Assembly (NCBI RefSeq): GCF_913060805.1 | Contig: NZ_CAJXTC010000030.1 | Location: forward strand, 1 to 64,000 | Source of the DNA: an uncultured Draconibacterium sp. | GTDB taxonomy: Bacteria > Bacteroidota > Bacteroidia > Bacteroidales > Prolixibacteraceae | Direction: 5' to 3' | DNA: 64,000 nt | In this document: piece by piece, positions 41,940-50,881 of the stretch | Numbering within the stretch: the stretch's first letter is position 1 | How the letters are laid out: the number at the start of each line of letters is the position of its first letter | Notes under the pieces: model-generated | Told to the model about the DNA's origin: nothing | The model's input: only the letters and a program-made list of their open reading frames with translations | Database searches by the model: none | Position numbers and translations under genes: made by a program

Positions 41940-42792
41940 TAAAAATAGACATAGCGATCCGTTAAACGATTTCGAAAAAGATCTTTTCGGAAAAGGAAAG
42001 ATAAACTGGGAGAAGTCGGAGGCTGATGTTTGGAATGAGCTTCAAAACAAGTTAGACGAAAAACCGGCTAAAGTGGTCTCTTTCCGACACGAATGGGTTC
42101 AGTGGGCAGCGGCTGCGGTAGTTCTGTTAATCTTAGGATTCGGGGCAGTCACTTCGTACTGGCAAAAAACCATTGAATGTTTACCGGGTGAACACCTGGT
42201 AGCCGAATTACCCGACGGATCGAGTGTAGATTTAAACGCAGCATCAAAACTGGTTTATCATCCGTTAAAATGGAAATGGCAACGTAAACTGGAATTCGAA
42301 GGAGAAGGTTTCTTTAATGTGGAAAAAGGATCAACTTTTACTGTTCAGTCTGATAATGGAACTACACAGGTGCTCGGAACATCGTTTAATATTTACGCCC
42401 GCGAAGAAAATTATCGCGTAACCTGCCTCACGGGCAAAGTGCAGGTAACATCGCCAAACGACGAAAAAGTAATTCTGCTGCCGCAAAATCATGTTGAACT
42501 GGAAGAAGGAAAACTGGTGGTTACCAAAATGTTTGAACCGGAAAAAGCGATAAGCTGGAAACAAAATTATTTCTATTTCACCGGACGTCCGTTAAAAGAG
42601 GTGATTGACGAAATTGAACGCCAGTACGCCGTAACTATAAAACTCGATCCGCAATTAAATAATCGTAACTTTGGAAGTAATTTTTCGAAACAGCACAGCG
42701 TTGAAGATGTGTTGGATTTTGTTTGCAAACCAATGAATCTGAAGTTTGAAAAACAATCGAATAATGTTTACATCGTGACAGACGAAAGTTAA
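41932..42792 (+). CDS. FecR-family anti-sigma factor (286 aa)
   Basis: The N-terminal 60 residues are cytoplasmic; one membrane helix (about 61-80, WAAAAVVLLILGFGAVTSY) leads to a periplasmic FecR domain (LPDGSSVDLNAASKLVYHP, VLGTSFNIYAREENYRVTCLTGKVQV) and a DUF4974-type C-terminal domain (FTGRPLKEVIDEIERQYAV ... NFGSNFSKQHSVEDVLDFVCKPMNLKF). It senses the TonB receptor and controls the sigma factor before it. It overlaps the receptor start by one base (TAATG). Confidence 0.92.
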   Translation: MNDKNRHSDPLNDFEKDLFGKGKINWEKSEADVWNELQNKLDEKPAKVVSFRHEWVQWAAAAVVLLILGFGAVTSYWQKTIECLPGEHLVAELPDGSSVDLNAASKLVYHPLKWKWQRKLEFEGEGFFNVEKGSTFTVQSDNGTTQVLGTSFNIYAREENYRVTCLTGKVQVTSPNDEKVILLPQNHVELEEGKLVVTKMFEPEKAISWKQNYFYFTGRPLKEVIDEIERQYAVTIKLDPQLNNRNFGSNFSKQHSVEDVLDFVCKPMNLKFEKQSNNVYIVTDES

Positions 42793-45338
42793 TGAACAAG
42801 TTAACCGTCGTGGTTTTAGTAATGCTGTTGACCGTAATGCAGTTGGCGGCACAAAACCAGGAAAAAATAGAAATCAACACACGCAAAACCCCGTTAAATC
42901 AGGTTTTAATCGATTTAAAGGAAAAGTATGGCTTTCAGTTTGCTTACGACAGCGATTTACTCTCCGGCTTTTTAGTGAGTGCCAACAACAAAACGTTCAG
43001 CAGCGATGAAGAAGCGCTGCGTTATCTTATCAAAGATTTTCCGCTTGAAATTGAACGCTCGGGCGATGTTTTGCTCATTATTCCAAAACGGGAACACAAA
43101 CCGGGGCTCACACAAATTTCAGGGCAGGTGTTGGAAGCCAACACTTTTGAGCCGCTTCCGTATTCATACATTCTTATTAACCGCCGGCCGGTACAATCCG
43201 ATATTCAGGGACATTTCAATTTTATAGCCTCTGCCGATACTTCCTATAATCTGCAGATTTCGCACCTCGGTTATTTTGTTTACGATACGGTTGTAACTCA
43301 AAGTCTCAGTCGTAATTTTTTGCTTTATCCGCAAATTGAACGTATCGAAGAAGTGCAGATTTACAGTAATCCCATCGAAAAATCAACGCTTATTGGCTAC
43401 AATGCCGGCCGAATGAAAATTAACCACCAAATTGCGCCCATTCTGCCCGGCTTTGGCGATAACTCGGTGTTTAACCTTTTGCGTTTAATGCCCGGAGTTA
43501 TGGCATCGGGCGAGCAATCCAACGACTTGCTTATTTGGGGTGCGTACGAAAGCCACAGCAAAATTCAATTTGATGGATTTACGGTTTTCGGACTGAAGAA
43601 TTTTAACGATAACATTGCCGTCGTAAATCCGTTGGTGGTAAAAAATATTGAAGTAATGAAAGGTGGTTACGAAGCCCGCTACGGCGACCGAGTTGGTGGA
43701 ATTGTGGATATTCAGGGCAAAGACGGAACCCTGTTAAAACCTACATTTACCTTTAGCATTAACTCGATTACAGTAAATTCGATGGTGCAACTGCCGCTTT
43801 CAAAAAAATCATCGTTACTGGCTGCCTACCGTCAAACCTACCACCAGTTGTACGATCCAACACGAATAAGTATCGTCTCAAGCGAAGAAATTCCGACATC
43901 AGGATCAGGCTACGGAAATTCTCATGGAGGTGGTTTTTCAACCAAACGCCTTACAGATGTGAAGCCCGATTTTGTTTTTCGCGATGCCAACCTGAAATAT
44001 ACGTTTAAAGGTGACGACGGAAGCCGGATTTCGCTGAGTTTATATGGTGGAGGAGATGACTTTAGCTATGATACGGATGCTCGTTTGACCAGGTTTTTAT
44101 GGACGCGTGAAGAGCAGGAAAAGAACAATCAGCTGGGCGGATCGGCGCAGTTAAATTATCCGTGGAACAATGGAGATGCAACGAATCTGACTTTCGCTTA
44201 TTCGGCTTTCGAGCGTCAGTTATATCAAAAAGGCCAGCTGGAAAGTACTCAAAACGGGGATGTCAGAATTTTAACTGATTTAGATTCGGAAAACACCGTG
44301 GATGAACTGAGTTTTAATGCAGAACATACTTTAAATTTTCGCGAGGGGCATCGCTTGCTGGTTGGTACCGGTGCAATTAATAACAAGGTTGAATTGTCGC
44401 GTTTTTCCGAAGGCGATCAGGAGATTGACATTAACAATCAGTCGCCCCGCATTTATTCCTATTTGCAGGACGAATATCCGCTTGGTGAGTTGCTGGAATT
44501 AAAAACCGGTGTGCGGGTTATTTATAACACCAAACCCGGTAAATGGTATTTTGAGCCACGAGTATCGGCATCGTTTTCTGTTTTCGACGACATGAAAATA
44601 AATGCTTCATGGGGGCTGTATAACCAGTTCTTATCGAAAACAACGGTTCTCGACAGTACAAATAATTACACCGAATTTTGGTCAAATTCCGATGATGAGC
44701 AAATTCCTGTTTTAAGTGCCGAACATTTTGTGGCCGGATTATCCTATAACAAAAATGGATTCACAGCAAGTGCCGAGGCTTTTTATAAAACAACCGATGG
44801 ATTGAGTCGCTATGTGGATGGCAATTTCCTTGTTCGTCAGGGTTTTTATCAGGGAAAGGCGAGAAGTAAAGGGCTCGATGTTTTTGTAAAAAAGGAGTAC
44901 AAGCGGAACATGGCCTGGATTTCGTACACCTTGAGTAATACCGAAGAGCGATTTCCTTATTTTCGGCTAAGCACCTGGCAGCCCGCGCCTCACCAGCAAA
45001 AACACGAGTTGAAATTTGCCGGAGTTTATAATTATCGATCGTTTTACCTGTCGGCCAATTACGTTTACGGCTCCGGCTTTGAACGTTACGATTTTGTGGT
45101 TGATAACGACTTAAATTTTGATAAAGCTTACAGCAGGCTGGATGCGGCTTTGGTTTATAAATTCAGACCGGGGAAAGTTAAGGCCGAAGCCGGAATTTCA
45201 GTACTTAATATTTTAAATACCGAAAATATTAAATACTCAAATATCAGGATTAGCACCATCGACGAAGTTAGTGTGCTTGGTGTTTATTCCGATGCGATTT
45301 CGTTTACTCCTGCCGTGTTCCTGAATATTGAGTTGTAA
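42792..45338 (+). CDS. TonB-dependent receptor with STN and regulatory domains (848 aa)
   Basis: Signal peptide (1-21), a secretin/TonB short N-terminal domain (TPLNQVLIDLKEKYGFQFAYDSDLL, 30-95) for contact with FecR, a CarboxypepD_reg-like domain (ISGQVLEANTFEPLPYSYILIN, 108-180), a plug (VFNLLRLMPGV, IEVMKGGYEARYGDRVGGIVDI) and a beta barrel to the end. No SusD partner gene follows, so the substrate may be a small ligand rather than a glycan. Last gene of the trio; a terminator follows. Confidence 0.92.
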   Translation: MNKLTVVVLVMLLTVMQLAAQNQEKIEINTRKTPLNQVLIDLKEKYGFQFAYDSDLLSGFLVSANNKTFSSDEEALRYLIKDFPLEIERSGDVLLIIPKREHKPGLTQISGQVLEANTFEPLPYSYILINRRPVQSDIQGHFNFIASADTSYNLQISHLGYFVYDTVVTQSLSRNFLLYPQIERIEEVQIYSNPIEKSTLIGYNAGRMKINHQIAPILPGFGDNSVFNLLRLMPGVMASGEQSNDLLIWGAYESHSKIQFDGFTVFGLKNFNDNIAVVNPLVVKNIEVMKGGYEARYGDRVGGIVDIQGKDGTLLKPTFTFSINSITVNSMVQLPLSKKSSLLAAYRQTYHQLYDPTRISIVSSEEIPTSGSGYGNSHGGGFSTKRLTDVKPDFVFRDANLKYTFKGDDGSRISLSLYGGGDDFSYDTDARLTRFLWTREEQEKNNQLGGSAQLNYPWNNGDATNLTFAYSAFERQLYQKGQLESTQNGDVRILTDLDSENTVDELSFNAEHTLNFREGHRLLVGTGAINNKVELSRFSEGDQEIDINNQSPRIYSYLQDEYPLGELLELKTGVRVIYNTKPGKWYFEPRVSASFSVFDDMKINASWGLYNQFLSKTTVLDSTNNYTEFWSNSDDEQIPVLSAEHFVAGLSYNKNGFTASAEAFYKTTDGLSRYVDGNFLVRQGFYQGKARSKGLDVFVKKEYKRNMAWISYTLSNTEERFPYFRLSTWQPAPHQQKHELKFAGVYNYRSFYLSANYVYGSGFERYDFVVDNDLNFDKAYSRLDAALVYKFRPGKVKAEAGISVLNILNTENIKYSNIRISTIDEVSVLGVYSDAISFTPAVFLNIEL

Positions 45339-45341
45339 TAA

Positions 45342-45390
45342 AAAAAGCTGCCTGCATACTTCCTTTTCGGAATTTGCAAACAGCTTTTAT
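45342..45390. terminator. Bidirectional terminator between the receptor and the NmrA-like gene
   Basis: AAAAAGCTG and CAGCTTTTAT form the outer stem, with TGCA/TGCA inside and loop of about 20 bases. A-run and T-run serve both converging genes. Confidence 0.65.
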
Positions 45391-45410
45391 TAAATGCTAT
45401 TTTGATCGAA

Positions 45411-46253
45411 TTATAATACGGCTTTTACTGCATCAGCCAATGGCGTTGTTGGTCTTCCAATCAATTTTGAAAGTTGTTTTGAGTCATCAAAAAGATCATC
45501 CTTTGACGCTCCTGTATCCCATCCGGCAATTGCATCAGCAAACATATCCGGCAAACCAACGCTTTTCAAAATTTTAGCGTACTCGCCTTCCGGAAGGTTA
45601 TTGTATGGAATATCCTTTCCTGTTTGTTTCGATATCTCTGCAGCAAGGTCGGTTAATGTATAACTTTCGTCGCCGGCCAACTCAAATTGTTTGCCTTTAT
45701 ATTCATCGTTTGTCAACACCACTGCAGCTGCTTCTGCAAAGTCGGCACGTGTTGCCGATGAGATTTTTCCATCACCTGCACTACCAACAAATGCTCCTGC
45801 TCCAAGTGCTCCTTCAATCGATCCGGTATAGTTTTCAGTATACCAACCGTTACGCAAAATTGTATGCTCAATGCCCGAGTTTTTCAATAATGCTTCTGTA
45901 GCCAGGTGTTCGCCAGCCAAACTTAACGATGAAGTATCGGCATGCAATAAACTGGTGTAAACGATCCAGCTGATATCGGCTTCTTTCGCAGCTTCAATAA
46001 CATTTTTGTGTTGTTGTTCGCGTTTACCGATCTCGCTTCCCGAAATCAATAATAAACGATCGATACCTTCTAATGCTCCGGCCAGTCCTTCCGGTTTTTC
46101 GTAGTCGAAAGCGCGTGCTTCAACGCCAAGTCCTGCAGCTTTTTCGGGTGTGCGCACTAGTGCTACTATATTTTCTGCTGCTGTTTTTTGTTTCAATTGT
46201 TCAACAACTAATTGTCCTAATTGACCTGTTGCTCCTGTTACTCCTATTTTCAT
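45411..46253 (-). CDS. NmrA-like NAD(P)-binding oxidoreductase (280 aa)
   Basis: Atypical SDR of the NmrA / QorB / azoreductase group. The nucleotide-binding motif MKIGVTGATGQLGQLVVEQL is at the N-terminus, with DYEKPEGLAGALEGIDRLLLISGSE typical of QorB. It has no YxxxK catalytic pair, so it probably acts as NADPH-dependent quinone reductase or redox sensor. It lies 115 bases before the YgiD-like gene, with a family C repeat between the two. Confidence 0.9.
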   Translation of the reverse strand: MKIGVTGATGQLGQLVVEQLKQKTAAENIVALVRTPEKAAGLGVEARAFDYEKPEGLAGALEGIDRLLLISGSEIGKREQQHKNVIEAAKEADISWIVYTSLLHADTSSLSLAGEHLATEALLKNSGIEHTILRNGWYTENYTGSIEGALGAGAFVGSAGDGKISSATRADFAEAAAVVLTNDEYKGKQFELAGDESYTLTDLAAEISKQTGKDIPYNNLPEGEYAKILKSVGLPDMFADAIAGWDTGASKDDLFDDSKQLSKLIGRPTTPLADAVKAVL

Positions 46254-46300
46254 CTTATTAAAATTTTAATTGTTTATACTTAAATTATTCCTTTTTGTTT

Positions 46301-46360
46301 CTCGCAGATTTCGTTGATTTTAGAAATTCAAATTCTGCGAAAATCTGCGCAATCTGCGTG
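46301..46360. repeat. Dispersed repeat, family C copy 2
   Basis: Contains CTCGCAGATTTCG and, on the other arm, TCTGCGAAAATCTGCGCAATC, closely like 31440-31510. It lies between two same-strand genes. Confidence 0.65.
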
Positions 46361-46367
46361 CAACGTT

Positions 46368-47252
46368 TTATCCGATTTTTACGGAAGTCATTGCTAATGA
46401 TCCTCCAACCGGTTCATCATTAAAAATACTAATTTCATCTTTTTTGTCCTGCAATGCCAGTGCATAAAGCAAAGGCAAATAGTGCTCCGGTGTTGGTATC
46501 GACAACTGGAAAGCCCTGCCTAGTTTTGAATAATTGATCAAATCCTGGTGATTGCCGGCCAGTATCAATTCCTTCATTTTTTCGTTGGCTTCATTGGCCC
46601 AATCAAAACCGAAGTTTTCGTTGAGTTTACCCCAGTGTACCATCCGTAAATTGTGCACATTGTTACCACTGCCCACGATCAAAATTCCTTTTTCGCGTAG
46701 TTTATTCAGCTCTTGCGCCAGTGCATAATGTTCCTGCGGTGTTTTTCGGTAATCAAGGCTCAACTGTATCACCGGAACATCGGCCTCAGGGTACATGTGT
46801 CGGATTACCGACCAGGCACCGTGATCGAGGCCCCACTTATCATCGAGATGAACTGGAGTATTCTGAACCATGTCTTTTACTTCCTGTGCCAATTGTGGCA
46901 TTCCCGGTGCGGGATATTGCACCTCGTAAAGTTCCTGTGGGAAACCACCAAAATCATGAATGGTTGATGGTTGTTCCATCGCGGTAACTCTTGTTCCCTG
47001 TGTTTCCCAGTGTGCCGACACTACTACAATTGCTTTTGGCTTTTCAATTTCGGAAGAAACTTTTCTGAATCCCTGAACAAATTCGTTCTCAGTGATTGCA
47101 TTCATCGGACTTCCGTGCCCAAGAAAAAGCACCGGCATTTTTGGAGTATTCTCCAACGATTCTGTTATTTTATTTAATGCGTTGAGTTTCATACCTGCAA
47201 CTGTTAGAGGCACTGCTGCCATTACTGTTTTTAAAAATTGTTTCCGTTCCAT
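46368..47252 (-). CDS. YgiD-like extradiol dioxygenase (294 aa)
   Basis: LigB-type 4,5-DOPA dioxygenase family. It carries a twin-residue-free signal-like N-terminus (MERKQFLKTVMAAVPLTVAGM). Metal-binding motifs: LFLGHGSPMNAI (His), SAHWETQG (His), DHGAWSVIRHMYPEADVPVIQLS (His), GSGNNVHNLRM (His). All typical of YgiD. It opens aromatic diols; the physiological substrate is unknown. ATG 47252 is used; TTG 47270 is an alternative. Confidence 0.92.
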   Translation of the reverse strand: MERKQFLKTVMAAVPLTVAGMKLNALNKITESLENTPKMPVLFLGHGSPMNAITENEFVQGFRKVSSEIEKPKAIVVVSAHWETQGTRVTAMEQPSTIHDFGGFPQELYEVQYPAPGMPQLAQEVKDMVQNTPVHLDDKWGLDHGAWSVIRHMYPEADVPVIQLSLDYRKTPQEHYALAQELNKLREKGILIVGSGNNVHNLRMVHWGKLNENFGFDWANEANEKMKELILAGNHQDLINYSKLGRAFQLSIPTPEHYLPLLYALALQDKKDEISIFNDEPVGGSLAMTSVKIG

Positions 47253-47333
47253 GTTTTCGTGTATTAGCAATTGTTTTCGGGCCCGTCGGCTGTTATCTCA
47301 AAACCGATAAATGCCTCACATTGTTCTTGCGCA

Positions 47334-47897
47334 TTAAAGTGCAAGAGAGATATCGAGCGTAAAAATGTCGTTAATCGCTTTGTCTCCCAGGTTATCGAAG
47401 AACGAGTTTGATCCGTAACGTACATCAAATTTCGATCGGTCAACTTCAACTTCTGCGTTGTAAGTGTTTCCGTTTTTTACCACATCGAAAGTAACTTCCT
47501 CGGTGTTTTCTTTGATGGTCAGTTTTCCGGTTACGCTGGCTTTACCATTTTCAAATTTTGTTGCTTTGGTAACCACAAATTTTGATGTCGGGTATTTTTC
47601 AATGCCAAAAAAATCATCTGATTTTAAGTGACCCACCAGTTTTTGGTTGTACTCTTCGTTATCAAGGTCTTTATTAACGATGGAGCTCATGTCGATTACT
47701 ACTTCGCCACCAACGATTTTGTCGTTTTTGAATTCGAAATACCCGCTTTTTACATCGATCTCGCCATGGTGAGAACCGCCAATTTTTTTACCGGTCCATT
47801 TTACAACCGACGCTTCTTGTTTTACTTCTTTTTTCTGTGCAAATGTTGCTACACTCGCTGCTAATACAAGCACTGCTACTAATCCTAATTTTTTCAT
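47334..47897 (-). CDS. YceI-family exported protein (187 aa)
   Basis: Signal peptide (1-20, ending ATFAQK) and a lipocalin-like YceI barrel (SVVKWTGKKIGGSHHGEIDVKSGYFEF, VVIDMSSIVNKDLDN, HLKSDDFFGIEKYPTSKFV). The YceI fold binds isoprenoid lipids such as polyprenyl-quinones. Its start overlaps the end of the preceding gene (ATGA), so both are translated together. Confidence 0.92.
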   Translation of the reverse strand: MKKLGLVAVLVLAASVATFAQKKEVKQEASVVKWTGKKIGGSHHGEIDVKSGYFEFKNDKIVGGEVVIDMSSIVNKDLDNEEYNQKLVGHLKSDDFFGIEKYPTSKFVVTKATKFENGKASVTGKLTIKENTEEVTFDVVKNGNTYNAEVEVDRSKFDVRYGSNSFFDNLGDKAINDIFTLDISLAL

Positions 47898-48289
47898 TGT
47901 TCTAAATTTTTATTGTTGTTATAAATTAATTCGTTAATAATTTGTCCGTCGCAATTCCACTGCTGCACTGCAATGTGGGTGTATTTACGGTCGCCCCATT
48001 CTTCGTGGCAGAAATCAAATTCCCATTCCACCACCGAAACTTTCTCGCCAATAATTACATTTTTTACATTGGCTTTTCTGAACGCTGTTATGCCGGTAAC
48101 CAGGTTTTCTTCCTGTAAACGACAGGCATTTTTTCCTACAACTGCTTCGTCGTTTTCTTTTCGAACGACATCATCGGCATAAAACTTTTCGAATGCTTCT
48201 AAAATGTGTCCTCCAAGGATCATGTCGTTTAGCTTTTCGACTCGCTCCTGAACTGATAATTTTTTTGGATCTATTTTTCGCATCGTCAT
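47894..48289 (-). CDS. SnoaL/NTF2-like protein (131 aa)
   Basis: A small alpha+beta barrel of the NTF2/SnoaL type: VEKLNDMILGGHILEAFEKFYADDVVRKEND, then KVSVVEWEFDFCHEEWGDRKYTHIAVQQWNCDGQIINELIYN. Members may be hydrolases, isomerases or only binding proteins; the active site is not clear. I prefer ATG 48289; a GTG-started longer form would add a weakly composed N-terminus. It shares an operon with yceI and probably ygiD and the NmrA-like gene. Confidence 0.8.
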   Translation of the reverse strand: MTMRKIDPKKLSVQERVEKLNDMILGGHILEAFEKFYADDVVRKENDEAVVGKNACRLQEENLVTGITAFRKANVKNVIIGEKVSVVEWEFDFCHEEWGDRKYTHIAVQQWNCDGQIINELIYNNNKNLEQ

Positions 48290-48430
48290 TTGTTTTAATT
48301 GTACGATACAAAAGTAGGGCACAGGCATGCCTCGCACACTTGACCTATGTTAAGAAATGAAATTGATCTAGGTTAGTTTAATATTGGTGGATTTGTTGAA
48401 AGTCCTTTAAAATCAATATGTTTAAGCCTG

Positions 48431-48497
48431 AATCCCTAAAGGGAGCTCGATTGATTTTTAGGATTTCTCCCTTTAGGGATGGGGTAAAAATCCTAAA
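48431..48497. repeat. Dispersed repeat, family D copy 1 (CCCTAAAGGG)
   Basis: TCCCTAAAGGGAG on one side and CTCCCTTTAGGGATGGGG on the other; within is GATTTTTAGGATTTCTC. The same set of pieces occurs at 59290-59380. It makes a compound hairpin between divergent genes. Confidence 0.65.
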
Positions 48498-48556
48498 AGT
48501 TGTATAGGAGAAATAATTTTAAAGTTTGAATTATTCGAGATGTATTCAGTGTTGAT

Positions 48557-49141
48557 TTAGTGTTTCTTACGTATCCGGCTCAGACTTTCGGGCGTAATTC
48601 CAAGATATGAGGCGATGTAAACCAAAGGCACGCGTTGGAAAATATCGCCATGTTCTTTTAGCATGTCGTTATACCGGTCAACTGCCGATTCCCACATTGT
48701 AGCATTTAACCGCTCCAATGCATTAATGTATGCCTTTTGGAAAAGTATTCGAAAGTAACGTTCCAGTTTTGGTACTTCGTCATAAAGTTGCTCCAGCCGT
48801 TCGTATGAAACGCGTAGCAGTTGCGAATCTTCCAAGGTTTCGAGGTAATATTTCGAGGGGCGTTGCGAAAAGAAACTTTCCAGGTCGCTTATCCAGCTGT
48901 TGTCTAATCGAATCTGGTAGATATGTTCGATTCCTTTGGCATCAACGTAATACGAGCGCAAACAACCTTTAATCACGAAATAAATGTATTTACAGGTTTC
49001 GTCGGGTTCCAACAGGTCTTTTTTCTTTTTTACTGTAATCGGTTCGAAAGCGGAAAGAATCAACTTCTCATCGTCTTCAGAAATGTTTTTTACCCATTTT
49101 TTTATGTAGTAAATCAGTTTGTGATCTGTTGGTGCTGTCAT
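48557..49141 (-). CDS. Crp/Fnr-family transcriptional regulator (194 aa)
   Basis: Cyclic-nucleotide-binding-like N-terminal domain (EPITVKKKKDLLEPDETCKYIYFVIKGCLRSYYVD) and a winged HTH at the end (VPLVYIASYLGITPESLSRIRKKH). The cAMP-contact motif RxxE/S of Crp is not clearly present and there are no Fnr-type Fe-S cysteines. It belongs to a Bacteroidota group that often controls neighbouring oxidoreductase genes; the run at 45411-48289 is a candidate target. Confidence 0.9.
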   Translation of the reverse strand: MTAPTDHKLIYYIKKWVKNISEDDEKLILSAFEPITVKKKKDLLEPDETCKYIYFVIKGCLRSYYVDAKGIEHIYQIRLDNSWISDLESFFSQRPSKYYLETLEDSQLLRVSYERLEQLYDEVPKLERYFRILFQKAYINALERLNATMWESAVDRYNDMLKEHGDIFQRVPLVYIASYLGITPESLSRIRKKH

Positions 49142-49269
49142 GTCTGTTTTGCTTTCGCTTCAAATTTAACGCTTACATTTCAACCTTTGTTCTTTCTGTT
49201 GAAGAAAATTAGTTTTTGGTAAAAAGAAGAAACATAAAAACTATGTTTAGCACCTGATGTTATGAAAGT

Positions 49270-49821
49270 ATGAAAACGTATGTAGCCATTTTGCGCGGAA
49301 TAAATGTTAGCGGGAAAAACAAAATAAAGATGGATGCGCTGAAATCCTCTTTTTCCAGTCTTGGATTCGAACAGGTACAGACCTATATTCAAAGCGGGAA
49401 TGTGGTTTTTAAATATCAAGAGATGAGTAGCGAAGATTTAGCAGAACTGATAAACAAACAAATTCTGGATGACTTTGGATTTGATGTACCGGTTTTAGTT
49501 TTGGATTCCGTGCAGTTGGAGACAATTGTTAAAAACAATCCTTTTGTTGGCGACGAAAGTAAAGAAGTTCAGTTCCTGCATGTTACTTTCTTGAAGGAAA
49601 CTCCGAAAAATGTGAATAACGAAAAAATCAACTCGTATGTAAAAGCCGAAGAGGAATTTGAGGTTTCCGAATGTGCAGTTTATTTGTATTGTCCGCACGG
49701 TTATGGAAAAACCAAACTCAACAATAACTTTTTTGAAAGTCAACTGAAAGTGACTGCAACTACTCGCAATTGGAAAACTACCTTGAAGTTGTTGGAAATG
49801 GCGAATAAAACTGAAGTTTAA
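49270..49821 (+). CDS. DUF1697 protein (183 aa)
   Basis: Typical DUF1697: MKTYVAILRGINVSGKNKIKMDALKSSFSSLGFEQVQTYIQSGNVVF at the N-terminus and a CPHGYGKTKLNNNFFESQLKVTATTRNWKTTLKLLEM end. The family has a ferredoxin-like fold and no known function. The gene's stop shares TTAA with the convergent CHAD gene at 49818. Confidence 0.9.
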   Translation: MKTYVAILRGINVSGKNKIKMDALKSSFSSLGFEQVQTYIQSGNVVFKYQEMSSEDLAELINKQILDDFGFDVPVLVLDSVQLETIVKNNPFVGDESKEVQFLHVTFLKETPKNVNNEKINSYVKAEEEFEVSECAVYLYCPHGYGKTKLNNNFFESQLKVTATTRNWKTTLKLLEMANKTEV

Positions 49822-50798
49822 TCGTCGTCACAATTGCATTGAATGTCATTCTTTGTTTTGCGGCTTCTAAAAAGCTTGAGATGATTTTTATGCATCACCG
49901 AATTTTCCCAGTTTTTGAAAATGCGCAGGGCAAAAGCGTCGCTGCTTTCTGCAAAACATTGTTCGCCAAGCGCCTGAACACGTTTTCTTAAAACCGATCG
50001 ACGGTTATACAAATAACGCATCAGCTTTTTGCGCGAATCTTTATCGGTAATTGAAATGCTATTGTATTTAATCGCCTCGTGAAATAAATCCAGGTCGTGC
50101 AAATTTCCAAGGGTGCTTCCCAATAAACTCAAATCGCTAAGGTAGACCCGAATGGAATTTGGCCAGGCTTTGTTGAGTAGCATTAAATGGTAGGTCAGGT
50201 ATTTTACCTGCTTCCGCCAGTAATGGTAAATTTCGTCGTCATTCAAAAATTCAGTAGTTTCAAATGCACCTCGCGCACGTTTATAAATATGTTGCAGACT
50301 TTTGAGAATAAAAAATTCCGGATCGCCTGTAAAATTCAGGCTGTGTATCAATTGCTGAAGACTCAGTATCATTTGCTTTATATCTTCGGCATGCCCTGTC
50401 TCCTTAAAATGGTCAAATGCTTTTTTCCTGTTTCGCCGGTGTTGGGAAATAATTTTATCGAGCGCTTTTGTAACTGCCGGATTACGTAGTTTTACTTTTA
50501 TTTCCTGTAGAAGTTCAATTTGCGAAGTATCGTCGCGCAAAGGAGCAACTTCCAATGCAAGATCACGATAATGGCCGTTCATTTCATTGTAGCTGTCTTC
50601 CCCGATTTCGTGACGAAGCAAACGCAACAATCCGCGTATCTTTTTAACATTGGTGCGAACTTCGTGAATGTAGTAATGCTGTCGATTGGTATGAACAATA
50701 AATCTGGCAGAATCGGAATGTAGTTTGTCGAGCACACGAAAAATGCCCTCTTCAAAATATTCACGTTCTTTTATTTCCAGACTAAAATCTTCACTCAT
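49818..50798 (-). CDS. CHAD-domain protein (326 aa)
   Basis: An all-helical CHAD domain, with a conserved His-rich first segment (SARFIVHTNRQHYYIHEVRTNVKKIRGLLRLLRHEIG), RNRKKAFDHFKETG and HYWRKQVKYLTYHLMLL near the middle, LGNLHDLDLF and RKLMRYLYNRRSVLRKRVQ later. The domain binds polyphosphate through basic residues in other bacteria. No CYTH domain is attached. It stands alone in an area with no polyphosphate kinase in view. Confidence 0.87.
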   Translation of the reverse strand: MSEDFSLEIKEREYFEEGIFRVLDKLHSDSARFIVHTNRQHYYIHEVRTNVKKIRGLLRLLRHEIGEDSYNEMNGHYRDLALEVAPLRDDTSQIELLQEIKVKLRNPAVTKALDKIISQHRRNRKKAFDHFKETGHAEDIKQMILSLQQLIHSLNFTGDPEFFILKSLQHIYKRARGAFETTEFLNDDEIYHYWRKQVKYLTYHLMLLNKAWPNSIRVYLSDLSLLGSTLGNLHDLDLFHEAIKYNSISITDKDSRKKLMRYLYNRRSVLRKRVQALGEQCFAESSDAFALRIFKNWENSVMHKNHLKLFRSRKTKNDIQCNCDDD

Positions 50799-50881
50799 TC
50801 TTTTCGCTTTGAACTATTGACACTACCATCAGACTGCTTACAGATAAACGAGTTCGGTATAAAAAGGTTAACCGCTGTAAG

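Noticed and set aside
42792-45338. SusC of a polysaccharide utilisation locus
   Set aside because: No SusD, no glycoside hydrolases nearby; the STN domain and FecR suit a regulated ligand receptor instead.
46368-47252. Twin-arginine signal on the YgiD-like protein
   Set aside because: The N-terminus has no RR pair; possibly a plain signal or a cytosolic start.
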